Under the pieces are notes generated by a model, which was not told the DNA's origin, did not search any database, and saw only the letters and a list, made by a program, of their open reading frames with translations. From Pyrinomonadaceae bacterium (GTDB lineage Bacteria; Acidobacteriota; Blastocatellia; Pyrinomonadales; Pyrinomonadaceae): a stretch of DNA of 64,000 nt. The stretch is from positions 93,046 through 157,045 of the forward strand of contig JAJQRF010000011.1 of NCBI GenBank assembly GCA_021228405.1, given 5' to 3'. The number at the start of each line of letters is the position of its first letter. Position 1 is the stretch's first letter. Both the position numbers and the translations under genes were made by a program. This document shows, one piece after another, positions 1-7,340 of this stretch.

Positions 1-240
1 AAAACTTCGATTGACTACAAAACGCTTTTGCAGGAAACTTTGCAGGCTGAAAAACTTGCCGCGCCTGTTTACAGGGTTGTCAAAACCGAAGGTCCGCCGC
101 ACGACCGCACATTTTTCGTTGAAGCCGTCTGGCACAACGGGAAAGTTCACGGGCAAGGAAATTCGATCAAAGCGGCAGAAATGATGGCGGCAAACGAAGC
201 CTTAAAAATGCTCGAAATTGCCAAAACATCGAAACAATAA
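1..240 (+). CDS. rnc: Ribonuclease III, C-terminal fragment
   Basis: The reading frame is open from the first base, so this is the 3' end of a gene that begins outside the window. The 79 visible residues form a double-stranded-RNA-binding domain: the YKTLLQE start, the GPPHDRTFFVEAV strand and the GQGNSIKAAEMMAANEAL helix match the C-terminal domain of RNase III, which cleaves dsRNA in rRNA processing. The catalytic domain is not visible. lepB starts 31 bases downstream on the same strand; this suggests co-transcription. A stand-alone dsRBD protein cannot be excluded, but RNase III is by far the commonest bacterial context. Confidence 0.85.
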   Translation, partial: KTSIDYKTLLQETLQAEKLAAPVYRVVKTEGPPHDRTFFVEAVWHNGKVHGQGNSIKAAEMMAANEALKMLEIAKTSKQ

Positions 241-271
241 GGATAAATTACCCGTATCAAAAAATATTTCT

Positions 272-1096
272 ATGAGTAAAGAAGAAAAAGAAATTACAAA
301 AACCGAAGAACCGAAACCGACCGGACCGCCGAAGAGCGCGTTTCGCGAGTATTTTGAATCGTTTGTCGTCACGCTCGTGATGGCACTTTTCGGAATGACC
401 TTCATCATCCAAGCCGTCACCGTTCCGACCGGTTCGATGCAAAACACGATTCTCATCGGCGATTATCTTCTGGTCAACAAATTCATCTTTGCTCCCGGCG
501 GAAAGCCCGTTCCGCTTCTGCCTCAAAAAGAAATCGAACGCGGAGATATTATCGTTTTCAAATTTCCCGGTTATCCGAAAGAAATGAATGTTTCCAAACA
601 GAACAGGGATGATGCCGGAGTTCCTTACCAGACCAATTTCGTTAAACGCGTGATCGGCTTGCCCGGCGATAAGATCGAGATCAAAGGAACTGACGTATAC
701 ATAAACGACAATCTTTTACCCGAACATAAGATCATCGGCGACCCGCCGTCAAAACACGCCGCCCTCGATACGGAAGAATTTGAACCGCGCCAGCCTGACC
801 AAACCTACGACGTTTACTATTCGGAGGATTCGATCAAAGGCGCGCCCGCCAACCAGAGAGTTCCTTTTGCAGGAACCGGAAAGCCATACGTCGTTCCCGA
901 AAACAGTTATTTTGTAATGGGTGACAGCCGCGATCAAAGTCTTGACAGCCGATTTTGGGGAGTTGTCAGCCGTGACCTCATCATCGGACGCGCAATGTTT
1001 GTTTATTGGTCATGCGACCGTGCCGCAAGCAGTGAAAGTATGCTCGGATGTATCACGCATCCGCGTTTTGACCGCATCGGAAAAGTAATCAAATAA
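272..1096 (+). CDS. lepB: Signal peptidase I
   Basis: Membrane-bound serine/lysine peptidase (274 aa) that removes signal peptides from exported proteins. An N-terminal membrane helix (FVVTLVMALFGMTFIIQAV) is followed by the catalytic serine in TGSMQNT, the catalytic lysine region FVKRVIGLPGDKIEI, and the box MGDSRDQSLDSRFWG. An insertion between the lysine box and the last box lengthens the protein, as is common in diderms. I chose the ATG at 272; the frame is open upstream, but an earlier TTG at 218 would run into rnc and add unlike residues. No strong ribosome site is visible before 272. The window encodes many exported substrates, including lipoproteins that would instead use LspA. Confidence 0.93.
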   Translation: MSKEEKEITKTEEPKPTGPPKSAFREYFESFVVTLVMALFGMTFIIQAVTVPTGSMQNTILIGDYLLVNKFIFAPGGKPVPLLPQKEIERGDIIVFKFPGYPKEMNVSKQNRDDAGVPYQTNFVKRVIGLPGDKIEIKGTDVYINDNLLPEHKIIGDPPSKHAALDTEEFEPRQPDQTYDVYYSEDSIKGAPANQRVPFAGTGKPYVVPENSYFVMGDSRDQSLDSRFWGVVSRDLIIGRAMFVYWSCDRAASSESMLGCITHPRFDRIGKVIK

Positions 1097-1101
1097 GGTC
1101 G

Positions 1102-1179
1102 GAAACAACGATAAACGCAGATTTGCACAGATTTCTATTCTAAAATCAATCCGTGTAAATCTGCGTTTATCGTTGTTTC
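1102..1179. repeat. Long imperfect palindrome, AACGCAGATT type
   Basis: Two arms of about 32 nt (1102-1133 and 1148-1179) pair with one mismatch and one G-U, around a 14-nt loop. Both arms contain the core ATAAACGCAGATTT. The palindrome fills the lepB-psuG gap. It could act as a transcript stabiliser or terminator, but it has no classic U tail. It resembles short palindromic families seen in other gaps here (for example 33363-33450). Confidence 0.8.
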
Positions 1180-1189
1180 AAACAAAAAA

Positions 1190-2095
1190 ATGAAGCTCAA
1201 TTTTAGTGAAGAAGCAGAATCCGCCATCGAAAATAACCAACCTGTCGTCGCACTCGAATCGACTGTCATTGCACACGGCTTGCCGTATCCGCATAATTTT
1301 GAAACCGCCAAAAAACTTGAAAATACAGTGCGTGAAAACGGTGCGGTTCCCGCTACGATTGCCGTTTTCGACGGCGAATTCTGCGTCGGATTGAGCGAGG
1401 AACAGATTAATTTCCTGGCGACCGAAAAGAATATCCGTAAAATTTCGCGTCGCGATCTGCCGATCGTCACCGCCAAAAAGATGAACTGTGCAACGACCGT
1501 TGCGACGACGACCTTCATTGCTCATAAAGCCGGTATCAGAGTTTTTTCGACAGGCGGAATCGGCGGCGTTCACCGTGGATTTTCGGCAGACATCTCGGCT
1601 GATCTGCCCGAACTCGCACAAACGCCGATCACGGTCGTTTGTTCGGGCGCGAAGATTGTGCTCGATCTTCCGCGCACGCGCGAATGGCTCGAAACTCACG
1701 GCGTTTCCGTTCTGGGTTGGAAGTGTGAAGAGCTTCCCGCTTTTTATTCTCACAAAAGCGGTTTATTCGTCGATGAAAAAGTAGAAACTGCTAACGAAGT
1801 TGCCGAAATTGTAAATTCCCGCGATGAATTAAAACTTCAAAATTCGATTCTTCTGACCGTTCCCGTTCCCGGAAGTTTTGAAATCGATTCACAGGAACTC
1901 GAAAAAATTCTTGCCGAAGCCTTAGATATGGCGGATGAAAACAAGATCAGCGGAAAAGAGATCACGCCTTTTCTGCTCGCGCAAATGTCGGAAAAAAGTG
2001 CAGGCAAAACGCTCGCGGCAAATATTGCGCTTTTAGAAAACAACGCCAAAATCGCCGCGCAAATCGCCGTTGAATTAAGTCAAAGTAAGAAATAA
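1190..2095 (+). CDS. psuG: Pseudouridine-5'-phosphate glycosidase
   Basis: Reversibly cleaves the C-C glycosidic bond of pseudouridine 5'-phosphate to uracil and ribose 5-phosphate, in the catabolism of RNA-derived pseudouridine. The 301-aa protein has the usual family length and motifs: VVALESTVIAHGLPYP near the N-terminus, the catalytic-lysine region VTAKKMNCATT, STGGIGGVHRG, and the C-terminal NPFLL-like ITPFLLAQMSE segment. The pseudouridine kinase PsuK that usually accompanies it is not adjacent; the next gene is on the opposite strand. The ATG at 1190 directly follows the palindrome's right arm. Confidence 0.93.
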   Translation: MKLNFSEEAESAIENNQPVVALESTVIAHGLPYPHNFETAKKLENTVRENGAVPATIAVFDGEFCVGLSEEQINFLATEKNIRKISRRDLPIVTAKKMNCATTVATTTFIAHKAGIRVFSTGGIGGVHRGFSADISADLPELAQTPITVVCSGAKIVLDLPRTREWLETHGVSVLGWKCEELPAFYSHKSGLFVDEKVETANEVAEIVNSRDELKLQNSILLTVPVPGSFEIDSQELEKILAEALDMADENKISGKEITPFLLAQMSEKSAGKTLAANIALLENNAKIAAQIAVELSQSKK

Positions 2096-2112
2096 GAAAG
2101 ACGATTCACGCT

Positions 2113-2868
2113 TTACTTTTTCTCAAGCTTCTCTTTCAGAGCATCTAAACGTTTTTGCGCTTCCGGGGCTTCATTGGAGTTAGGATATTTTTTGACTAAT
2201 TCTTCCCAACTTGCGCCGTTGTAGTGATAATTTTTCGTGCTTGAATTGAAAAAGAAAACAATTCCGAGTTTGCGGTATCTGTCCAAACTCACGAAATTCA
2301 GATAATAACTGTGCAAAGGTGCCCCCGAAGCCGCCATTTCACGATTGTTTAAGCGGCGCGTTGCGTTTTTTGAAAGCGTTGCGGCGGTTTCTTCGCACAG
2401 ATCGCCGAAAAGAAGCAAGATGGCGGGACGGAGTATTGAATCGGGATATATTTCAAAAAACTGTTCGGCAATTTCGAGTTGGTCGAAACCGTTTGAAGCC
2501 TGTATCAAACGCGCCAGTCGTTCGTCGTCGCCGCGGCGAAATTTACCGAAAACGGCTTCGGACTGAATCCAACCCGATATTTTCGGCATTTGTGCATTCA
2601 CACGATAAAATATTACGCCGTCGGCTTCTTTTTCGCCCGTGACCTGTATTTTTCTACCGCGCCGCATTCTTTGGACGGACTCGGCGAAAAGGCTCGGATG
2701 CGTTCGTAAAACCGCCAGACTTTCATCTATCACGACCGCCGAATTAGTAATCGGTTTGACGCTTTGGGCGACATTTGTTTTCGGTTTCGGAACCGCTCGT
2801 CTTTTTTGCGATTGCGCATTGAAGACAAACAAAACCATCAAAAAAAGCAAAGAAAGCGGAACTTTCAT
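2113..2868 (-). CDS. Secreted protein with SH3-like domain
   Basis: A 251-aa protein with a clear signal peptide (MKVPLSLLFLMVLFVFNAQS, cleaved near residue 20). After a basic linker, residues about 45-105 look like a bacterial SH3 fold: VLRTHPSLFAESVQRMRRG, then GRKIQVTGEK and VNAQMPKISGWIQ, the usual strand and turn pattern ending in GWI. The C-terminal half is helical and ends with a TPR-like segment (WEELVKKYPNSNEAPEAQKRL). Such proteins often bind the cell wall or assemble envelope complexes, but no function can be assigned. A GGGAG ribosome site lies just before the ATG. No operon partner: psuG converges on it. Confidence 0.7.
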   Translation of the reverse strand: MKVPLSLLFLMVLFVFNAQSQKRRAVPKPKTNVAQSVKPITNSAVVIDESLAVLRTHPSLFAESVQRMRRGRKIQVTGEKEADGVIFYRVNAQMPKISGWIQSEAVFGKFRRGDDERLARLIQASNGFDQLEIAEQFFEIYPDSILRPAILLLFGDLCEETAATLSKNATRRLNNREMAASGAPLHSYYLNFVSLDRYRKLGIVFFFNSSTKNYHYNGASWEELVKKYPNSNEAPEAQKRLDALKEKLEKK

Positions 2869-3020
2869 AATTTTTCTCCCTTGAAGTGCCGAAGTCAGAA
2901 ATTAAAAACCGCCTTGAAGAAAATTTTCCGTTTATGCGTAAAATTGCTTTAAATTGTTTTGATTTGCCAAATATAAACCATCTTTCCAAAACTGTAAAGA
3001 TTTGTTTGAGGGTATTTTTA

Positions 3021-3118
3021 ATCAGCACGCTTATCAGGCTGATTTATCGGATCGAAGCGGATTTTTTTATAAAATTCATCTAAAAAACCTGCCTGATCCG
3101 CCCCATCCGCGTGCTGAT
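3021..3118. repeat. Imperfect palindrome between ruvC and the SH3-like gene
   Basis: ATCAGCACGC (3021-3030) pairs perfectly with GCGTGCTGAT (3109-3118), and the interior carries further inverted GGATCGAAGCGGAT / TGATCCGCCCCATCCGC tracts. It sits downstream of ruvC and may end or stabilise that transcript. It looks like a degraded member of the CGGATT palindrome family in this genome. Confidence 0.55.
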
Positions 3119-3128
3119 GTAGTTAAAA

Positions 3129-3638
3129 TTAACGCAGTTTCAGTTTTGCCTGATTTATTTTGTTCTGAATTCCGGCGTGGTGAAAATGACAGATGGCGAT
3201 CGCAAGCGCATCGGCGGCATCGTGCGGTTGCGGAACGGTTTTCATTCGCAAAAGCAGACGCACCATTTCCTGCACCTGATGTTTTTCGGCGTTTCCGTAG
3301 CCGACTACGGTTTGTTTGATAAGGCGCGGCGCATATTCGCCGATTTCCAAACCCGCTTTTTCGCCGAGCACGAGCACGACTCCGCGCACTTGTCCCAATT
3401 TCAGCGCGACATTGACGTTGACGGCATAGAACGCTTCTTCAACGGAAAGCGCGTCGGGCTGATATTTTTCGATCAGTTCCTGCACGCCGTTGTGAATTTT
3501 GAGTAGACGCTTTGAAAATTTTTCGCGCGGACTCGACTTGATCGTTCCATAATCAACCAGAGAATATTTCAGTCCGCTTCCTTCGACCACGCCCCAGCCG
3601 AGAGTTTCACTGCCGGGATCGATTCCTAAAACTCGCAT
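3129..3638 (-). CDS. ruvC: Holliday junction resolvase RuvC
   Basis: Endonuclease that cuts Holliday junctions symmetrically with RuvAB during recombinational repair. At 169 aa it has the normal length and all acidic catalytic positions: GIDPGSETLGWG (first Asp), ALSVEEAFYA (Glu) and the C-terminal HDAADALAIAICH (Asp pair). ruvA and ruvB are not in the window. No ribosome site precedes the ATG; a TACAAT box ends only seven bases upstream, so the transcript may be leaderless. The gene diverges from the conserved unknown gene at 3815. Confidence 0.95.
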   Translation of the reverse strand: MRVLGIDPGSETLGWGVVEGSGLKYSLVDYGTIKSSPREKFSKRLLKIHNGVQELIEKYQPDALSVEEAFYAVNVNVALKLGQVRGVVLVLGEKAGLEIGEYAPRLIKQTVVGYGNAEKHQVQEMVRLLLRMKTVPQPHDAADALAIAICHFHHAGIQNKINQAKLKLR

Positions 3639-3644
3639 TGAACG

Positions 3645-3650
3645 ATTGTA
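3645..3650 (-). promoter_or_regulatory. Putative -10 box of ruvC
   Basis: On the minus strand the sequence reads TTATACAATCGTTCAATG, so a TACAAT hexamer ends seven bases before the ruvC ATG. Transcription would start at or next to the start codon. No convincing -35 box was found. The same TACAAT hexamer occurs upstream of the genes at 15744 and 30388. Confidence 0.35.
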
Positions 3651-3814
3651 TAACTTTTCCGCCCGAAACCGCCCGAAATTTGCCGCAAAGATAACCTGTT
3701 TTTTTTTGACGCAATTACGTGTAGAATGTTAACGGACTTAATTGACATTGGTCATCAAAAATTCCGCTTCCCGATGCTATAAAGATTTTCAAGATTAAAG
3801 TAGAATATTTCCCG

Positions 3815-4720
3815 ATGAAAAATTCTAACCCCAAAGAATCCGTTCGAGTTTTGCTTTCAGAGATAATTGATTACGCCGGGCTTTTTCCGCCGTCACAGCT
3901 TTCGATGGCAGAAGCCGTCATCAATTACGCGACTTATAAAAACAGTAACTACAATTGGATGCTCGGCAGATTTGTCGTGCCGGCGGCGCGGCTCGAAGAA
4001 TTTATCGAAAACGCGCAGGATTTTATTTCGCACGACACGAAAAGCGGCTGGCGTTTGTGCGTTTTGGCGGGCGAAGACATTTACGAAACGATGCGCCAGA
4101 TCGAAGATTTCAATGCGCGAAACGCTTCGCGCGTTTTGTGCGACGTGCTCGAAGTGAAAGCAAGCACGACCTCAAAGATCGAAAATACCGCCAAAGTTCT
4201 GCCCGATTACGTGACCGCTTATTTCGAGCTTCCGCTCAATGAAAACCTCGGCGATCTGGTTTCCGCGCTCGCAATCAACGGGCAAAACGCAAAAATTCGC
4301 ACCGGCGGCATCACGGCGGACGCATTTCCGCCGACTTCCGAAATAATTCGTTTTATCCGCACTTGTCTGGCGGCAAACGTAAAATTTAAGGCGACTGCCG
4401 GACTTCATCATCCGATTCGCTGTTTTAAGCCTTTGACGTATGACGCGAACGCGCCCGAAGGCACGATGCACGGCTTTTTGAATTTGTTTTTAGCCGCCGG
4501 ATTTGCCCGCGCCGGATTCAAATCGAGTCTTCTGGAAGAATTGATGGAAGACGAATTTCCCGAAAATCTTTCATTCAGCGAAGGCGGCGTAACGTGGCAT
4601 CGCGATTACATTTTGACGGTTTCGCAGTTAAAACACCTGCGCGAAGAAAGCGTCGGCTCATTCGGAAGCTGTTCGTTTGACGAACCGATCACCGATTTGC
4701 GCGAAATCGGGCTTTTGTAA
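3815..4720 (+). CDS. Conserved protein of unknown function, fumarylacetoacetase neighbour
   Basis: A 301-aa cytoplasmic protein with no signal peptide. I do not recognise a characterised family. Visible landmarks are IIDYAGLFPPSQLSM near the N-terminus, a Gly-rich KIRTGGITADAFPPT segment around residue 165, and KFKATAGLHHPIRC around 190, which with regularly alternating strands and helices suggests a TIM-barrel-like enzyme. It lies 61 bases upstream of fumarylacetoacetase on the same strand, so a role in aromatic amino acid or related carboxylate breakdown is an inference from context. A palindrome separates the two genes. Confidence 0.75.
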   Translation: MKNSNPKESVRVLLSEIIDYAGLFPPSQLSMAEAVINYATYKNSNYNWMLGRFVVPAARLEEFIENAQDFISHDTKSGWRLCVLAGEDIYETMRQIEDFNARNASRVLCDVLEVKASTTSKIENTAKVLPDYVTAYFELPLNENLGDLVSALAINGQNAKIRTGGITADAFPPTSEIIRFIRTCLAANVKFKATAGLHHPIRCFKPLTYDANAPEGTMHGFLNLFLAAGFARAGFKSSLLEELMEDEFPENLSFSEGGVTWHRDYILTVSQLKHLREESVGSFGSCSFDEPITDLREIGLL

Positions 4721-4727
4721 CATTCGC

Positions 4728-4791
4728 CATTTATCATTTATCATTTACCAAACAAATAAATTGATAAATGGTAAATGATAAATGATAAATG
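4728..4791. repeat. Perfect 23-bp palindrome of ATTTATC heptamers
   Basis: The left arm 4728-4750 is the exact reverse complement of 4769-4791, with an 18-nt loop. Each arm contains three 7-bp units (ATTTATC, ATTTATC, ATTTACC). The fahA start codon at 4782 lies within the right arm, so RNA folding would bury it. Confidence 0.9.
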
Positions 4792-6107
4792 AAACACACG
4801 ACCCGAACTTAAAAAGCTGGATCGAATCCGCAAACGATCCGAACACCGATTTCCCGATTCAAAACTTGCCTTTTTGTTTATTTTATAATGAAAACTCTCC
4901 TAATTATCCAGTTGAAGGCGTTATTATCGGCGATTATGTTTTAGAACTGACAAATGTTTTACAGCCTCTAAAAGATGAAAAGTTAATTGAGGATAATGAT
5001 TTTCGTGAATGGATGCTTCAAAACACAATCAATCGGCGAATTGTTTTTACAGATAATGAAGAAGTTTCTCGGTTGCGAAAGTATTTAGTAGAACTTTTGC
5101 GAGCGGATTGTCCGAAGGAAAAACGCGAAGTTTTACAAAAAGGCTTATTTCCAATTTCGGAAATTAAATTTGCCGTTCCTGCTGAAATCGGCGATTACAC
5201 TGATTTCTACTGTTCGATCTTTCACGCGACGAATGTCGGCGCGATGTTTCGTCCCGATAATCCACTGTTGCCGAATTATAAATACATTCCCATCGGCTAT
5301 CACGGACGCGCTTCGTCGATCGTCGTTTCGGGAACGGATGTGAAACGCCCGAAAGGTCAGAATCGCACCGATCAGGACGCGCCGCCCGTTTTTATTCCTG
5401 CGAAAAATCTCGATTACGAAATGGAAGTCGGCTTTTTTGTCGGAAAAGGAAATAATTTGGGCGAATCAATTCCGATTGAAAACGCGGAAGAACATATTTT
5501 CGGGCTTTGTCTGGTCAACGATTGGTCGGCGCGTGACATACAGGCTTGGGAATATCAGCCTTTAGGTCCGTTTCTCGCAAAAAATTTCGCGACGACTGTT
5601 TCGCCGTTTGTCGTCACGTTGGAAGCCCTCGCGCCGTTTCGCGTTCCGGCGTTTGAACGTGAAGAAGGCGATCCGCAACCGCTCGATTATCTGAACGGCG
5701 AACAAAATCAAAAACACGGCGGATTTGACATAAAGCTCGAAGTTTACATCCAAACCGAGAAAATGCGCGCTGAAAGCATTGAACCGTTTCTGCTTTCACG
5801 CTCGAATATGAAGGATTTGTATTGGACAATCGGGCAAATGCTGACGCATCACGCCTCAAACGGCTGTAATCTGCAAACCGGCGATCTGATGGCGACGGGA
5901 ACGGTTTCGGGACGCGAAAAGAGCGAACGAGGCTGTCTTTTGGAACTCACTTGGCGCGGAAAGGAACCGATCCGCCTTCCGAACGGCGAAGAACGCAGAT
6001 TTTTAGAAGACGGCGACGAAATTATTATGAAAGGCTTCTGCGAAAAAGAAGGTTTCCGCAGAATCGGTTTCGGCGAATGCCGCGGACGAATTTTGCCAGC
6101 CGATTAA
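4782..6107 (+). CDS. fahA: Fumarylacetoacetase
   Basis: Hydrolyses 4-fumarylacetoacetate to fumarate and acetoacetate, the last step of tyrosine and phenylalanine degradation. The 441-aa length matches the family. Metal and catalytic residues are recognisable: DFYCSIFHATNVG (Asp ligand and catalytic His), GYHGRASSIVVSG, the paired Glu in LDYEMEVGFFVGKGN, and the Asp of LVNDWSARDIQAWEY. The start at 4782 gives residues MINETHDP before the conserved SWIESANDP; there is no other ATG in frame nearby. No Shine-Dalgarno sequence is visible, and the start lies inside a palindrome, so translation may depend on local RNA structure. Other pathway genes (hmgA, hppD) are not in the window. Confidence 0.95.
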   Translation: MINETHDPNLKSWIESANDPNTDFPIQNLPFCLFYNENSPNYPVEGVIIGDYVLELTNVLQPLKDEKLIEDNDFREWMLQNTINRRIVFTDNEEVSRLRKYLVELLRADCPKEKREVLQKGLFPISEIKFAVPAEIGDYTDFYCSIFHATNVGAMFRPDNPLLPNYKYIPIGYHGRASSIVVSGTDVKRPKGQNRTDQDAPPVFIPAKNLDYEMEVGFFVGKGNNLGESIPIENAEEHIFGLCLVNDWSARDIQAWEYQPLGPFLAKNFATTVSPFVVTLEALAPFRVPAFEREEGDPQPLDYLNGEQNQKHGGFDIKLEVYIQTEKMRAESIEPFLLSRSNMKDLYWTIGQMLTHHASNGCNLQTGDLMATGTVSGREKSERGCLLELTWRGKEPIRLPNGEERRFLEDGDEIIMKGFCEKEGFRRIGFGECRGRILPAD

Positions 6108-6111
6108 CTTT

Positions 6112-6384
6112 ATGGAAGAGCTGATTTCTGCGTTTGAAAGAATAATTAAACTTCTCGAAAATTCGGAAGATTCGATCTGGGCAAATTATACGGTGGATGA
6201 AGCCAAAGAAATTTTGCAGACCGAACTCGTAAATTACAAACAAACGCAAAAACTCAGCGATTCGGGCAAGTCCCGCATAAATTTTCTCTTTCTGCCGACA
6301 AGCGCGTTGCAGGAAATTTCGATGGACAACGGCTGGGGCGATCAATATGTCGAAATCTCAAACATTTTCGACAAATATCTTTGA
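6112..6384 (+). CDS. Small cytoplasmic protein of unknown function
   Basis: A 90-aa protein starting four bases after fahA, so probably co-transcribed or translationally coupled. The N-terminal half is helical and acidic (ELISAFERIIKLLENSED), followed by TVDEAKEILQTELVNYK; the C-terminus ends NGWGDQYVEISNIFDKYL. I do not recognise the family, and nothing suggests an enzymatic role. It ends in TGA, which shows that UGA is a normal stop in this genome. Confidence 0.6.
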   Translation: MEELISAFERIIKLLENSEDSIWANYTVDEAKEILQTELVNYKQTQKLSDSGKSRINFLFLPTSALQEISMDNGWGDQYVEISNIFDKYL

Positions 6385-6397
6385 GCTTCGGAAAGTT

Positions 6398-6474
6398 TTA
6401 GCCGCGAACAAACACGAAAGTTCGCGAAAATTATAAATCTTTTTTCGTGTCTTTTCGTGTTTGTTCGCGGCTAA
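6398..6474. repeat. Palindrome of CACGAAA type
   Basis: TTAGCCGCGAACAAACACGAAA (6398-6419) is the exact reverse complement of 6453-6474. The interior carries additional degenerate CGTGT/GCGAAAA copies. It lies between converging genes and could terminate both transcripts. Related to the palindromes at 29493, 31266 and 43567. Confidence 0.85.
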
Positions 6475-6485
6475 TTTATAAAAAT

Positions 6486-7229
6486 CTAAAATTCGATACC
6501 GTTGGCGGTGATTTGCAGATTATTGGCGTTGCTGCCGAAAAGTCTTTCGAGATTTTGCTGTCCCAGACTGGTCAAATCCTTGCGGTTTCGGCTTTGTTCA
6601 AACGTTGCGATCGGCATTCCGCCCATCGTGATTAAAAGTTCGGCGTAAAGCTGTTTGTCCGCAGGTTTTAATTTCATAAATTCGGCATCTTTTCCCAAAA
6701 TTTCCGCGACCTGCCTGTAAACCGCGACCGAATTTTCTGAAGCGAGCGACTGAATATCATTGGCGTAAAGATAACTGCTGACGATGTAATATGTCATCGC
6801 CGAAGCGACATCGTTAAAGGGCATTCCGAGCCGTCGATTTTCATCCGCAAACGTCGTTTCGTATTTGCCCCACATATATTTCACGATCTGCTGAACCTTT
6901 GCCGTGTCATTCGCATTCGCCTTTTGAGTTTCCGCCATTTTTTGCGCGAGCGGCGAATTTACAGCGCGTTGAAATGCGAATTGTTTTTGATAAACCGCCG
7001 ACGTTTTCGGCGCGGTCGCAGTTTTTCCCTTTACCGCCGTTTTACCTTTCGTTTTGGAATTTCGCGCCATATCAGCCGCCATCTGACTGCCGATCTGACC
7101 GACGCGCATATCGCTCCAGATGCGGTTCGGCGTAATCACGGGCGCAATCGTCGGATTTGTAAAAACCTGTCCGAACGCGGGAGCCGAGAAAAGCAAACTC
7201 ACAAGAACCGTCAAAAATCTCTTTTTCAT
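6486..7229 (-). CDS. Secreted protein of unknown function
   Basis: A 247-aa exported protein. The start at 7229 is chosen because a GGAG ribosome site precedes it at good spacing and because it gives a textbook signal peptide (MKKRFLTVLVSLLFSAPAFG); earlier codons would add an unlikely MFQRRKK extension. A Lys/Thr/Ala-rich low-complexity linker (SKTKGKTAVKGKTATAP) follows, then a helical domain (residues about 90-240) with conserved-looking GMPFNDVASAMTYYIVSSY and LLITMGGMPIATFEQSR. This layout resembles acidobacterial DUF6683-type proteins, a tentative match from memory. Confidence 0.65.
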   Translation of the reverse strand: MKKRFLTVLVSLLFSAPAFGQVFTNPTIAPVITPNRIWSDMRVGQIGSQMAADMARNSKTKGKTAVKGKTATAPKTSAVYQKQFAFQRAVNSPLAQKMAETQKANANDTAKVQQIVKYMWGKYETTFADENRRLGMPFNDVASAMTYYIVSSYLYANDIQSLASENSVAVYRQVAEILGKDAEFMKLKPADKQLYAELLITMGGMPIATFEQSRNRKDLTSLGQQNLERLFGSNANNLQITANGIEF

Positions 7230-7340
7230 CTTTTTTCTCCTTTGGAACAATTTCCTTAAATCATATTATATCGCGCCGAAAATTTAAATCTTTTCTTTTT
7301 TGAAGTTTACAAAAACCGCTTCGTAAACTAACTTAAATTC

